The notes under the pieces are model-generated. The model ran no database searches. It was not told the DNA's origin and saw only the letters and a program-made list of their open reading frames with translations. Shown in pieces: positions 53,135-60,201 of a stretch of DNA of 64,000 nt. The DNA lies in assembly GCA_017458065.1 (NCBI GenBank), contig JAFTGD010000034.1, forward strand, positions 1 to 64,000. The letters run 5' to 3'. The translations under genes were made by a program, and so were the position numbers. The DNA comes from Oscillospiraceae bacterium (GTDB taxonomy: Bacteria > Bacillota > Clostridia > Oscillospirales > Oscillospiraceae). Numbering within the stretch: position 1 is the first letter of the stretch; the number at the start of each line of letters is the position of its first letter.

Positions 53135-53178
53135 GTATAGAATCAGAGTCAGGAATGTTCCTGACTCTGATTCTATAC
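53135..53178. repeat. Perfect 21-bp inverted repeat (2-nt spacer)
   Basis: GTATAGAATCAGAGTCAGGAA is followed after TG by its exact complement. It lies between the TetR gene and its terminator. The unusual length suggests a terminator, cruciform site or relic of a small mobile element. Confidence 0.75.
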
Positions 53179-53210
53179 GGCGGCTTTCGTTTATGAAGCC
53201 GCCTCTTTTT
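53179..53210 (+). terminator. Intrinsic terminator after the TetR gene
   Basis: Stem GGCGGCTT/AAGCCGCC followed by TCTTTTT. Confidence 0.75.
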
Positions 53211-53219
53211 CTTTGTCCT

Positions 53220-53858
53220 TTATCTTGTCTCGACCAGGGCTTTTCCCATTGCAAATGCTTTTTTCATTTCCTGCGGGAAGACGGTTTCATGCCGTTTCTG
53301 CTTGGCCTCGCCGTCAAAATACCAGGGCCAGTCCGTCTTGCTGTAGTCCTTGAGCTGCAGCGTGTCACCGCTGATAAGAAGCTGCGTGGGGCCGACAAAG
53401 CGGCTCAGCGTCTGCTGGTAGCTTCGCATAAGGCCGGTAAAATAGGTATCGGGCGCGTTGCTGGTCATAATGAGCAGAACCGGAACAGGATTTGAGTTGC
53501 AGCATGGGACGTCGGCATTGTAAGTCAGATTCTGGAACACCAGGCGCTCATACAGTGCGCGGAAGGAAGCGCTCAGCTCCCCCAAGTAATTGGGAGAACC
53601 GATGATCAGACCGTCTGATTCCCGGATGGCGTCCAGCACCGGCGTCAGTCCGTCGCGGCAGATGCAATGCCCCTTGTTCTTTTCACGCTTGCAGCCAAAG
53701 CAGGAAATGCAGCCGGTATACTTCTCCAGCCGGACCAGATCAAACTTCTCAACGACCGCCCCGGCGGCTTCGGCGCCCCTGGCGGCCTCGGTTACAAGGG
53801 TGTCGGTATTCCAGCCCTTGCGGGGGCTGGCGTTGACGGCGACGATTCTTTTTTCCAT
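53220..53858 (-). CDS. Flavodoxin-fold NAD(P)H-dependent oxidoreductase / iron-sulfur flavoprotein-like
   Basis: A 212-aa FMN-binding protein starting VAVNASPRKGWNTDTLV (FMN phosphate loop). The compact cysteine motif CISCFGCKREKNKGHC near 50-65 is that of iron-sulfur flavoproteins, which pass single electrons from ferredoxin. GSPNYLGELSASFRALYERL binds the flavin ring. Last gene of the minus-strand redox operon; RBS GGAGG. Confidence 0.85.
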   Translation of the reverse strand: MEKRIVAVNASPRKGWNTDTLVTEAARGAEAAGAVVEKFDLVRLEKYTGCISCFGCKREKNKGHCICRDGLTPVLDAIRESDGLIIGSPNYLGELSASFRALYERLVFQNLTYNADVPCCNSNPVPVLLIMTSNAPDTYFTGLMRSYQQTLSRFVGPTQLLISGDTLQLKDYSKTDWPWYFDGEAKQKRHETVFPQEMKKAFAMGKALVETR

Positions 53859-53871
53859 AGATGGATCCTCC

Positions 53872-54633
53872 TTATTCGTTCGCTCCGATAATATCTTGCA
53901 GCGTCACATGTTCATTGCGAAAGCGAACGCTGTTTGCCTCCCGGCTCAGGTGGATCGCATTTCGGGGACAGTTGTGCAGGCAGGCATAGCAGACCTCGCA
54001 GTGATCGGAGAAAAGAACTCCGTTTTCTGTGACGGTAATGTTATTCGCCGGGCAGACCCGGACGCAGATCCCACAGCGGATGCAGGCGTTGTTGACGATG
54101 TAATGCTGCGCGGTGTCTTTCTTCAGAATGCTCTTTGCCAGTCGGTTGCTGAACATCGCCATCTGAAGTTTCGTCTTTGCTGTGATCACGGCCGGTCTTT
54201 GCCGTCCCGCCGCGATCTCGGCACACAGTCTTTCCAGCTGTCCATCCACATTCTTTTCGGGCAAAGTTCGGATCTGATCGGCCATATCGAAGATCGGCAG
54301 ATAATTGTCTACCATATGCACGGCGTTCACATAGTTGAGCGTCAAGCCTGCCTCCCGCGCTGCCAGTTCCGCATGCGCGAAGGCCGCGCCGCAGCTCATA
54401 CCGAAGGTGTAGACGAAGAAGAAATACTCCGTTTTGATTTTAGCCTTGGTCATGAACTCTCTGACCATCATGGGCATTTCTCCGGCATACACGGGACAGG
54501 CGATGCCCACCGCATCGTCTTCGATCTCGATCGTCTCCTGCCGCATGAGCTTAGGGATTGACAGCAGAGTTCCTCCAATACGCCGGGCTACATCCAGGCA
54601 GTTGCCTGACGCTGTAAAAAAGCAAACGGTCAT
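53872..54633 (-). CDS. EFR1-family ferredoxin-flavodoxin fusion
   Basis: A 253-aa protein with an N-terminal flavodoxin-like domain (MTVCFFTASGNCLDVARRIG and CPVYAGEMPMMVREF) and two C-terminal 4Fe-4S clusters (CIRCGICVRVCP near 186-197; CEVCYACLHNCP). EFR1 proteins combine the two electron carriers; the partner enzyme is unknown. It lies between the peroxiredoxin and the flavoprotein, so it may supply electrons to peroxide or oxygen reduction. Confidence 0.87.
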   Translation of the reverse strand: MTVCFFTASGNCLDVARRIGGTLLSIPKLMRQETIEIEDDAVGIACPVYAGEMPMMVREFMTKAKIKTEYFFFVYTFGMSCGAAFAHAELAAREAGLTLNYVNAVHMVDNYLPIFDMADQIRTLPEKNVDGQLERLCAEIAAGRQRPAVITAKTKLQMAMFSNRLAKSILKKDTAQHYIVNNACIRCGICVRVCPANNITVTENGVLFSDHCEVCYACLHNCPRNAIHLSREANSVRFRNEHVTLQDIIGANE

Positions 54634-54675
54634 ATTGTGATCCTCCGTTATCTTTTAAAGTACTGTCCTATCCCC

Positions 54676-55128
54676 TTATTCCAATGCTCCCAGCATCTGT
54701 TCGGCGTTTTCCTTCGGCTTGACGCCGCCGAAGGCCTTTACAACGATCCCGTTTTCATCGATTAGATAGGTGGAACGGATCAGGCTTTTGGTCGGCTTTC
54801 CGTCCTTGCTGGGTTTCAGAACGTCGTAGGCCGTAATAACCTCTAATTCCTCATCCGCCAGCAGCGGGAAGGGCAGTCCGTGCTTCTCTTCAAACTGCTT
54901 ATGGGACGCCACACTGTCCTTGCTCACTCCAAGCACCGCCGCGCCCTTTTCCTGAATCTGCGGATAGCGGTCGCGGAAATTGCAGGCCTGGCTGGTGCAG
55001 CCGCCGGTCATGTCCTTCGGGTAAAAATACAGGATGACCTTTTTGCCCCTGTAATCCGACAGGCTGTGCTTTTTCCCGTTCTGATCCGGCAGGGTGAATT
55101 CCGGGGCTTGAACTCCGATTTCCAGCAT
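54676..55128 (-). CDS. bcp: Thioredoxin-dependent thiol peroxidase (BCP-type peroxiredoxin)
   Basis: A 150-aa peroxiredoxin. The peroxidatic Cys is in the segment FYPKDMTGGCTSQACNFRD, which also has the second Cys five residues later typical of BCP. It reduces hydrogen peroxide and organic peroxides using thioredoxin. It sits 1 nt after the MarR-type gene, so they are cotranscribed. Confidence 0.92.
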   Translation of the reverse strand: MLEIGVQAPEFTLPDQNGKKHSLSDYRGKKVILYFYPKDMTGGCTSQACNFRDRYPQIQEKGAAVLGVSKDSVASHKQFEEKHGLPFPLLADEELEVITAYDVLKPSKDGKPTKSLIRSTYLIDENGIVVKAFGGVKPKENAEQMLGALE

Positions 55129-55129
55129 C

Positions 55130-55594
55130 TTAAATGCCTCCTTCCATTCTTACATCCATTCCTGCAAGCGCACGCTTCAGCAAGTCCCGCAGCAGGAGCA
55201 GCTCATCCTCTGAAAGCGGGATGCAGCCCTGCATCTGCCCAGGGACGTGTGTTGCCTTTTCCTTCAGCTTTTCTCCTTCCTCTGTGAGAGAAAGGAAGAG
55301 CTTTCGCTCGTTGTTATCCGGTCTGGTTCGATGAATATATCCCACTTTATCCAGGCGCTTCAGGAGCGGCGCGAGGGTCCCGGAATTCAGATGGATCTTT
55401 CTTCCCAATTCCCCCTCGGTCATCCCGCCGTGCTCCCAAAGGACCATCATGACCAGATACTGTGTATAGGTCAGATTCAGCGCTTCCAGAGGCTCTCTGT
55501 ATTGCCGCACGACTTCTTTGGCGCAGGCATAGAGGGGAAAGCAGAGCTGATCCTCCAGCCGTGGGCACGCCCCGTGTGTCTGTGTTCCATTCAT
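55130..55594 (-). CDS. MarR-family regulator, OhrR-like
   Basis: A 154-aa winged-helix repressor. The N-terminal QLCFPLYACAKEVVRQY has a Cys in the position of the peroxide-sensing Cys of OhrR, and LNLTYTQYLVMMVLWE, KIHLNSGTLAPLLKRL (recognition helix) and RTRPDNNERKLFLSLTEEG (wing) follow. OhrR-type repressors release DNA when the Cys is oxidised. It precedes bcp by 1 nt. The two palindromic sites at 56169-56201 and 57985-58017 are its likely operators. A decayed copy of this gene lies at 57331-57479. Confidence 0.9.
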   Translation of the reverse strand: MNGTQTHGACPRLEDQLCFPLYACAKEVVRQYREPLEALNLTYTQYLVMMVLWEHGGMTEGELGRKIHLNSGTLAPLLKRLDKVGYIHRTRPDNNERKLFLSLTEEGEKLKEKATHVPGQMQGCIPLSEDELLLLRDLLKRALAGMDVRMEGGI

Positions 55595-55684
55595 ACTGAG
55601 ATACCGTCTCCTTTTGAAAAGAGACTGGCGCGCGTCATGCAGCGTCAGCCTCCGTAAAAAAGATCTTCTTGGTCTGCTCCTTAA

Positions 55685-56146
55685 TTAGCCCATCTGTTCA
55701 ATCAAATAATTCTCGTATCCGATCCTTCCGATGATGCCCATATGCTTTGCCACCCAGGCACGATGCTCGGATTCACATTCGACAAAGCTTTCCACGAGTT
55801 TTCTGGTTATGGAATCATCCGTAAGAGAGGCTGCGACCTTTTCGAGCTCTTCCACACCCTTGAATTCCTTAAAACCGTCGTCCCAGTCCTTCAGGAGATC
55901 TTTGATCTCGCAGAAAATCGGCTGCTCCACACATCCGAACACAGGCTGACCGCCAAGGGCCAGGACCCTTTCCGTGCATTTTTTGGCTTCGTCCAGTTCC
56001 TCTTCCCCTTCCTCTTTGCAGAGATCTGCAAACTTCCCAAAGCCCTGCGCACGGAACGTCGCCTCGTGAATGAAGTCCGCCTGAGAGCTGGAATACCAGG
56101 AAGCTGCGTAATCGTTGAGCATCTTGATCTTTTCTTCGAGTGTCAT
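55685..56146 (-). CDS. Ferritin-like four-helix protein (bacterioferritin/Dps-like)
   Basis: A 153-aa all-helical protein. Start 56146 has AGGGGGT upstream; a longer frame would begin inside the operator. It resembles bacterioferritin-type helical bundles: EATFRAQGFGKFADLCKEEG, then a stretch ending CTERVLALGGQPVF. The first ExxH metal motif reads EELDEA, so the usual His is missing; the second is present as ESEH in VECESEHRAWV. It may bind iron differently or serve as a peroxide scavenger. It follows the OhrR-type operator directly. Confidence 0.7.
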   Translation of the reverse strand: MTLEEKIKMLNDYAASWYSSSQADFIHEATFRAQGFGKFADLCKEEGEEELDEAKKCTERVLALGGQPVFGCVEQPIFCEIKDLLKDWDDGFKEFKGVEELEKVAASLTDDSITRKLVESFVECESEHRAWVAKHMGIIGRIGYENYLIEQMG

Positions 56147-56168
56147 GAGTATACCCCCTGATCGTTTT

Positions 56169-56230
56169 GTAGTTGCACGCTTTCTTGTCGTGCGCAACTA
56201 CATCATAATAGATCAGGACCAGCATGTCGA
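56169..56230 (-). promoter_or_regulatory. Promoter-operator, copy 1 (ferritin-like/MarR/bcp operon)
   Basis: Minus strand: TCGACA (56225-56230), 17-nt spacer, TATGAT (56202-56207), immediately followed by an inverted repeat with arms GTAGTTGC-ACG and CGTGC-GCAACTAC (56169-56201) at the start point. The region up to 56284 is about 65-75% similar to 57971-58100, by eye. Confidence 0.75.
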
Positions 56231-56343
56231 GTTACAACTTCAGGCTTTCGTATCATGCCTTTACCTTTTCGCGAAAGAGTAAAGATTGATTCGCGCAGGA
56301 ACGTTTTTCGCTGTTCCGGGGTCCGTTCTTCTACTGCTTCGGA

Positions 56344-57285
56344 TTACGCTTTGTTGAACTTCTCTTTCCTCTGTTTGCAGCGGGGGCACTTCCAGTCGTC
56401 GGGGAGCTCTTCAAAGGCCACGCCGTCATGCTCTGCAGGATCATACACATAGCCGCAGATGGAACAGACATACTTGCCGGTGGCCTCCTGCTTCGAGAAA
56501 TCTACTTCTGCAAATACGGTCGGGACCGGATTGTCCAGATCCATCACGCGCCTGGCCTCCAGGTTCTCATAGCCCTGAGGCGTATGGGTACCCATATAGA
56601 CTGTGGGGTGATTGCGGACGAATTCCCGCACCCGATCCATGGTCTCGCGATCCGCCGCCAGGTCGTCAAACACGACTGACAGCTTGTTCTCATAAAGCGC
56701 TTCGTCCACATAGGTGATATCCCCGTGGATCATATAAAACAGACCGTCGTTCTCCACAATCACAATGCTGTTGCCGTTGGTGTGTCCTTTCGCCTTGATG
56801 AGCGTGATCCCTTCCCGGATCTTCTGGCAGGCCGGGAAATTATAGTAAGCGCCGTCTGTGAATTTCACGGGTACAAGGTTGGGAATGCCCTGCAGCTCCG
56901 GTGCGCTCATCTCGTCCTCGTTCACAAAAATCTGCGCATTGGGAAAAGATCTGAGCTCGCCTGAGTGATCGCTGTGCTTATGGGTGAGCAGGATCTTGGT
57001 CACCTGTTCCGGCTTGTAGCCGAGGGCTGCAAAGGCTTCCATGTAGCTGCAGATATCCTTGCCGGTGTACAGGATACTCGTCTCATCCGGCACTTCCTCC
57101 GGCGTTCCGGCCGGCAGGCCTGTATCCACCAGGATCACCTCGTCCCCGGTGTCGATCAGATAGTTCTGCAGGCTGCCGCGATAACGGATCTGGGGATCGA
57201 ATTTCTCCGGTCCTTCCTCTCCGCCGAACACAAAGGGCTGTGTGTAGAATCCGCCTGTTCTGAACTTGACTGCTTTAATATCCAT
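56344..57285 (-). CDS. MBL-fold hydrolase fused to a C-terminal rubredoxin
   Basis: A 313-aa fusion. Start 57285 is fixed by GAAAGGAGAAACATC upstream. Residues 1-260 form a metallo-beta-lactamase fold with HKHSDH near 99-104, GHTNGNS near 163 and GTHTPQGYE. Residues 265-313 are a rubredoxin ([15 protein letters not shown] and [11 protein letters not shown]). Some MBL-fold diiron flavoproteins reduce oxygen or NO with rubredoxin; this protein has no flavodoxin domain, but one could be supplied by the EFR1 or flavoprotein genes nearby. Its metal site may be mono- or dinuclear. Confidence 0.85.
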   Translation of the reverse strand: MDIKAVKFRTGGFYTQPFVFGGEEGPEKFDPQIRYRGSLQNYLIDTGDEVILVDTGLPAGTPEEVPDETSILYTGKDICSYMEAFAALGYKPEQVTKILLTHKHSDHSGELRSFPNAQIFVNEDEMSAPELQGIPNLVPVKFTDGAYYNFPACQKIREGITLIKAKGHTNGNSIVIVENDGLFYMIHGDITYVDEALYENKLSVVFDDLAADRETMDRVREFVRNHPTVYMGTHTPQGYENLEARRVMDLDNPVPTVFAEVDFSKQEATGKYVCSICGYVYDPAEHDGVAFEELPDDWKCPRCKQRKEKFNKA

Positions 57286-57330
57286 GATGTTTCTCCTTTC
57301 GTAAGGCTTCGGACATTTGCCCGGCCTTTT

Positions 57331-57479
57331 CCTCCTATGCAAACTCCATTCCGGAAAGCGCACTTCAGCAAGTCCCGCAGCAGGCACAGTTCATCCGCGC
57401 CGAAAGCGGGTGCAGCCCTGCATCTGCCGCGGAACACAATTTGAAAAGAGGCTGGCGCCGTCATGCAGCGTCAGCCTTT
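57331..57479 (-). pseudogene. Remnant of a duplicated MarR gene with a large internal deletion
   Basis: 57338-57437 resembles the 3' end of the intact MarR gene (55145-55245): both share CTTCAGCAAGTCCCGCAGCA and TGCAGCCCTGCATCTGCC. It is then joined to sequence like the region just upstream of that gene (55612-55650; shared TCATGCAGCGTCAGCC). The middle, about 360 bp with the DNA-binding domain, is missing and the frame is broken. This is a decayed second copy left by duplication of the whole promoter-gene-marR block. Confidence 0.8.
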
Positions 57480-57497
57480 GTTCTTACAGCCAGCTCT

Positions 57498-57899
57498 TTA
57501 AAAAGCGACGGTTTCCGGTGCTTCGGTAAAGGAACTGAAGGTAGCGGTGGCGTTCTTGAAATACAGCATCTGCATATTGTCGTCATCCGCACTGTAGGCT
57601 CCTTTGAGGCTCGGCATCTTTTCAAGCATGGCGACTTTGACGTCATGGTTGTCGTCGTCGACAAGCTCGCCCGTGATGCGAACCCACTTGCCGTCCTTGA
57701 ACGCGCAGACCTCCACCTTGGGATTGGCCGCAATCTGACGAGAAACCGGTTTGACCTTCCCTGTCTGGATATACAGCTTCCCGTCATACAGGAGAGAAGT
57801 GCCGAAGGCTCTCACTCTCGGCTGGTCACCTTCTACTGTAGCCAGATAGTAGACGTGTGCCTCATCCAAAAACTGATAAACTTTCTCGATTCCGCTCAT
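57498..57899 (-). CDS. Pyridoxamine 5'-phosphate oxidase-family (FMN-binding split barrel) protein
   Basis: A 133-aa protein with the split-barrel signature: VYYLATVEGDQPRVRAFGTSLLYDG near 17-41 and KVEVCAFKDGKWVRITGEL near 67-85. Small members bind FMN or F420 and reduce or scavenge small molecules; the substrate is unknown. It is first in the unit controlled by the second promoter-operator copy and has AAAGGAGG upstream. Confidence 0.85.
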   Translation of the reverse strand: MSGIEKVYQFLDEAHVYYLATVEGDQPRVRAFGTSLLYDGKLYIQTGKVKPVSRQIAANPKVEVCAFKDGKWVRITGELVDDDNHDVKVAMLEKMPSLKGAYSADDDNMQMLYFKNATATFSSFTEAPETVAF

Positions 57900-57984
57900 G
57901 GTTGTACCTCCTTTTTATTCGCTGATCTGTTCGATCAGATCGTTTTCATTGCCGCGCTCTTTCGACAGCACCCCTGATCGTTTG

Positions 57985-58046
57985 GTAGTCGCACGCTTTC
58001 TTGTCGTGCACAACTATATAATAGTAGATCAGGACCAGCATGTCGA
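57985..58046 (-). promoter_or_regulatory. Promoter-operator, copy 2 (PNPOx-like/MBL-rubredoxin unit)
   Basis: Minus strand: TCGACA (58041-58046), 17-nt spacer, TATTAT (58018-58023), then the inverted repeat with arms around CTTTCTTGT (57985-58017). The layout is the same as at 56169-56230, implying the same MarR-type repressor. Confidence 0.75.
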
Positions 58047-58110
58047 GTTACAGCTTTGGGCGAGTGTATCATGACTTTACTTTTTGATGAAATCGTAAAG
58101 TTTTTCGCCG

Positions 58111-59949
58111 TTACTTTTCCCCTTCGATCTCCAGGATCTTCCGGAACTGGGTCTCGTAGAGCTCCCGGTAGGTGCCGCCGAGGGCCAGCAGCTCCTCGTG
58201 GCTGCCCTGCTCGGCGATGGTCCCGTCCTTCACAACCAAAATCTTGTCCGCCTTCAGGATGGTGGAGAGCCGGTGGGCGATGACGATGCTGGTGCGCCCT
58301 TCCATCAGGGCCTCCAGCGCCTCCTGGATGGCATTTTCGGTGATCGAGTCGAGGGCGGAGGTCGCCTCGTCCAAGATCAGGATCCGCGGGTCCTTCAGGA
58401 TGACGCGTGCGATGCTGAGGCGCTGCTTCTCGCCGCCGGAGAGCTTCAGGCCGCGGTTTCCGACCAGGGTCTCATAGCCTTCCGGCTGGGCGGCAATAAA
58501 GTCGTTAAGGTTTGCGATGTAGCAGGCGGCGTCCAGCTCCTCCTGGGTCGCATCCTCTTTGGCGTAGAGCAGGTTCTCGCGGATGGTGCCGTTGAAGAGA
58601 TAGCTGTCCTGCGTCACCACGCCGATCTGGGCGCGCAGGTAGGAAAGGTCAAAATCCCGCACATCCACGCCGGCGATCGTGACCTTGCCGCCCAGCACGT
58701 CATAGAGCCGCGGGATCAGGTTCACGACCGTGGACTTGCCCGAGCCGCTGGGCCCCACGATGGCGTACATCTTCCCGGCCGGAACCGTGAAGTCGATATC
58801 CGTCAGAAGGGGTTTTTCCGGGTCATAGGAGAAGGCCACATGCTCGTAGACGATGTCCCCGTCCGTGACATCCGGCGTTTTCCCGTTCTCGGGGGACTGG
58901 ATGGGGTTTTCCATGTCAAAGTAATCGAAGATTCTTGTAAACAGCGCAAGGGATCTGGTGAAGTCCACATGGATGTTCAGCAGCGATTCCACCGGACGGT
59001 AGAGGCGGTTCACCAGCGACACGGTCGCCGTGATGGTACCGACGGTGAGGCCGGGGTCGGACCTTGCGATGATAAAGTAGCCGCCGGCAAAGTAGATCAG
59101 CAGCGGGCCGAGCTGGGTGAATAGCCCCATCACCACGCGGAACCAGCGGCCGCTCTGCTGCTCCTTCAGGCTCAGGCGGGTGACATCCTCGTTCACCGCC
59201 ACAAAGCGCTCGTACTCCCGCTTCTCCCGGGTGAACAGCTTCACCAGCAGCGAGCCGGAGACCGAGAGCGTCTCGTTGATGAGCTGGTTCATCTCATCCT
59301 GCTTGGCCTGGCTGTCGGTCAGCAGCTGATAGCGCTTTTTGCCGACGCTCTTGGTCGGGAGAATAAGCAGCGGCAGCACCACAATCCCCACCAGCGCCAG
59401 CTGCCAGCTCATGGTGAAGAGGGCAACCAGCGTCGTCACCACAGTGGCGATGTTGGAGACGATGCTGGAGAGCGTCCCGGAGATGACGGAGCTCACGCCG
59501 CTGATGTCGGTGTTCATGCGGGTAATGATGTCGCCCTGCTTCTCAGACGTGAAGAAGGCGTGCGGCATGTGCTGGAGATGGTCATACATCTGGTTCTTCA
59601 TGTCGAAGATGATCCGCTGGGAGATCCAGGAATTGATGTAGCTCTCCAGGACGGAGATCACCTGCGACGCACTCAGCGTCACAAAGGCCAGGATCAGCAG
59701 CCGGATCAGCAGGGCCATGTTCTTCCCTACCAGCGCCTCATCCACGATGCGCCCTGTGATGACGCTGGGCAGCAGGCCGAGGACCGCCGAAACCAGGATC
59801 GTCACAAACACCAGCAGAAACTGGGGCCAGTATGGGACCAGATAGGACAGGATCCTCCTGATCAGAGCGCTGTTTACTTTCGGCATGTTCTTTTTTTCTT
59901 CCTCGGTCAGGAACCCGCGCGGGCCCATGCTGCGTCCGGGAGGCGCCAT
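58111..59949 (-). CDS. ABC exporter, fused permease-ATPase (multidrug/lipid type)
   Basis: A 612-aa half-transporter. Start 59949 has AAAGG upstream; the frame further up runs through the transcript leader. The transmembrane domain (about 30-330) has six helices and HMPHAFFTSEKQGDIITRMNTD. The ATPase domain has Walker A GPSGSGKS near 409-416, Q-loop, signature LSGGEKQR near 516, Walker B ILILDEATSALD and the switch His in IAHRLST. It probably works as a homodimer exporting drugs or lipids. Confidence 0.9.
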   Translation of the reverse strand: MAPPGRSMGPRGFLTEEEKKNMPKVNSALIRRILSYLVPYWPQFLLVFVTILVSAVLGLLPSVITGRIVDEALVGKNMALLIRLLILAFVTLSASQVISVLESYINSWISQRIIFDMKNQMYDHLQHMPHAFFTSEKQGDIITRMNTDISGVSSVISGTLSSIVSNIATVVTTLVALFTMSWQLALVGIVVLPLLILPTKSVGKKRYQLLTDSQAKQDEMNQLINETLSVSGSLLVKLFTREKREYERFVAVNEDVTRLSLKEQQSGRWFRVVMGLFTQLGPLLIYFAGGYFIIARSDPGLTVGTITATVSLVNRLYRPVESLLNIHVDFTRSLALFTRIFDYFDMENPIQSPENGKTPDVTDGDIVYEHVAFSYDPEKPLLTDIDFTVPAGKMYAIVGPSGSGKSTVVNLIPRLYDVLGGKVTIAGVDVRDFDLSYLRAQIGVVTQDSYLFNGTIRENLLYAKEDATQEELDAACYIANLNDFIAAQPEGYETLVGNRGLKLSGGEKQRLSIARVILKDPRILILDEATSALDSITENAIQEALEALMEGRTSIVIAHRLSTILKADKILVVKDGTIAEQGSHEELLALGGTYRELYETQFRKILEIEGEK

Positions 59950-60023
59950 ATGATCACAGCCTTTCTCTGCGTTCGGGCCGGGAGATTTTCTCCCGGTCCG
60001 AACGCTGTGTAAAAAACATACCA

Positions 60024-60052
60024 ATTGTATGGTTTTTACGCGCTTCCGTCAA
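60024..60052 (-). promoter_or_regulatory. Promoter of the ABC exporter
   Basis: TTGACG, 17-nt spacer, TACAAT on the minus strand. The leader contains a hairpin with CCGGGAGA/TCTCCCGG arms (about 59977-59996). Confidence 0.7.
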
Positions 60053-60106
60053 GGAATAAAGCGTGAACTTTCCTGTTTTCTTCCCTATTTTTGTTGTATT
60101 TAACGA

Positions 60107-60135
60107 TTGACGCATGGTGTCAGATTCGCTATACT
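60107..60135 (+). promoter_or_regulatory. Promoter of the glycogen phosphorylase gene
   Basis: TTGACG, 17-nt spacer, TATACT, about 65 nt before ATG 60202. Confidence 0.7.
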
Positions 60136-60201
60136 TATTTCGTTGTGCCGTAATCATCCCTTCTGGTACGCATTGATTCCCTTTTTGGAGGTTTTTATAT
60201 T

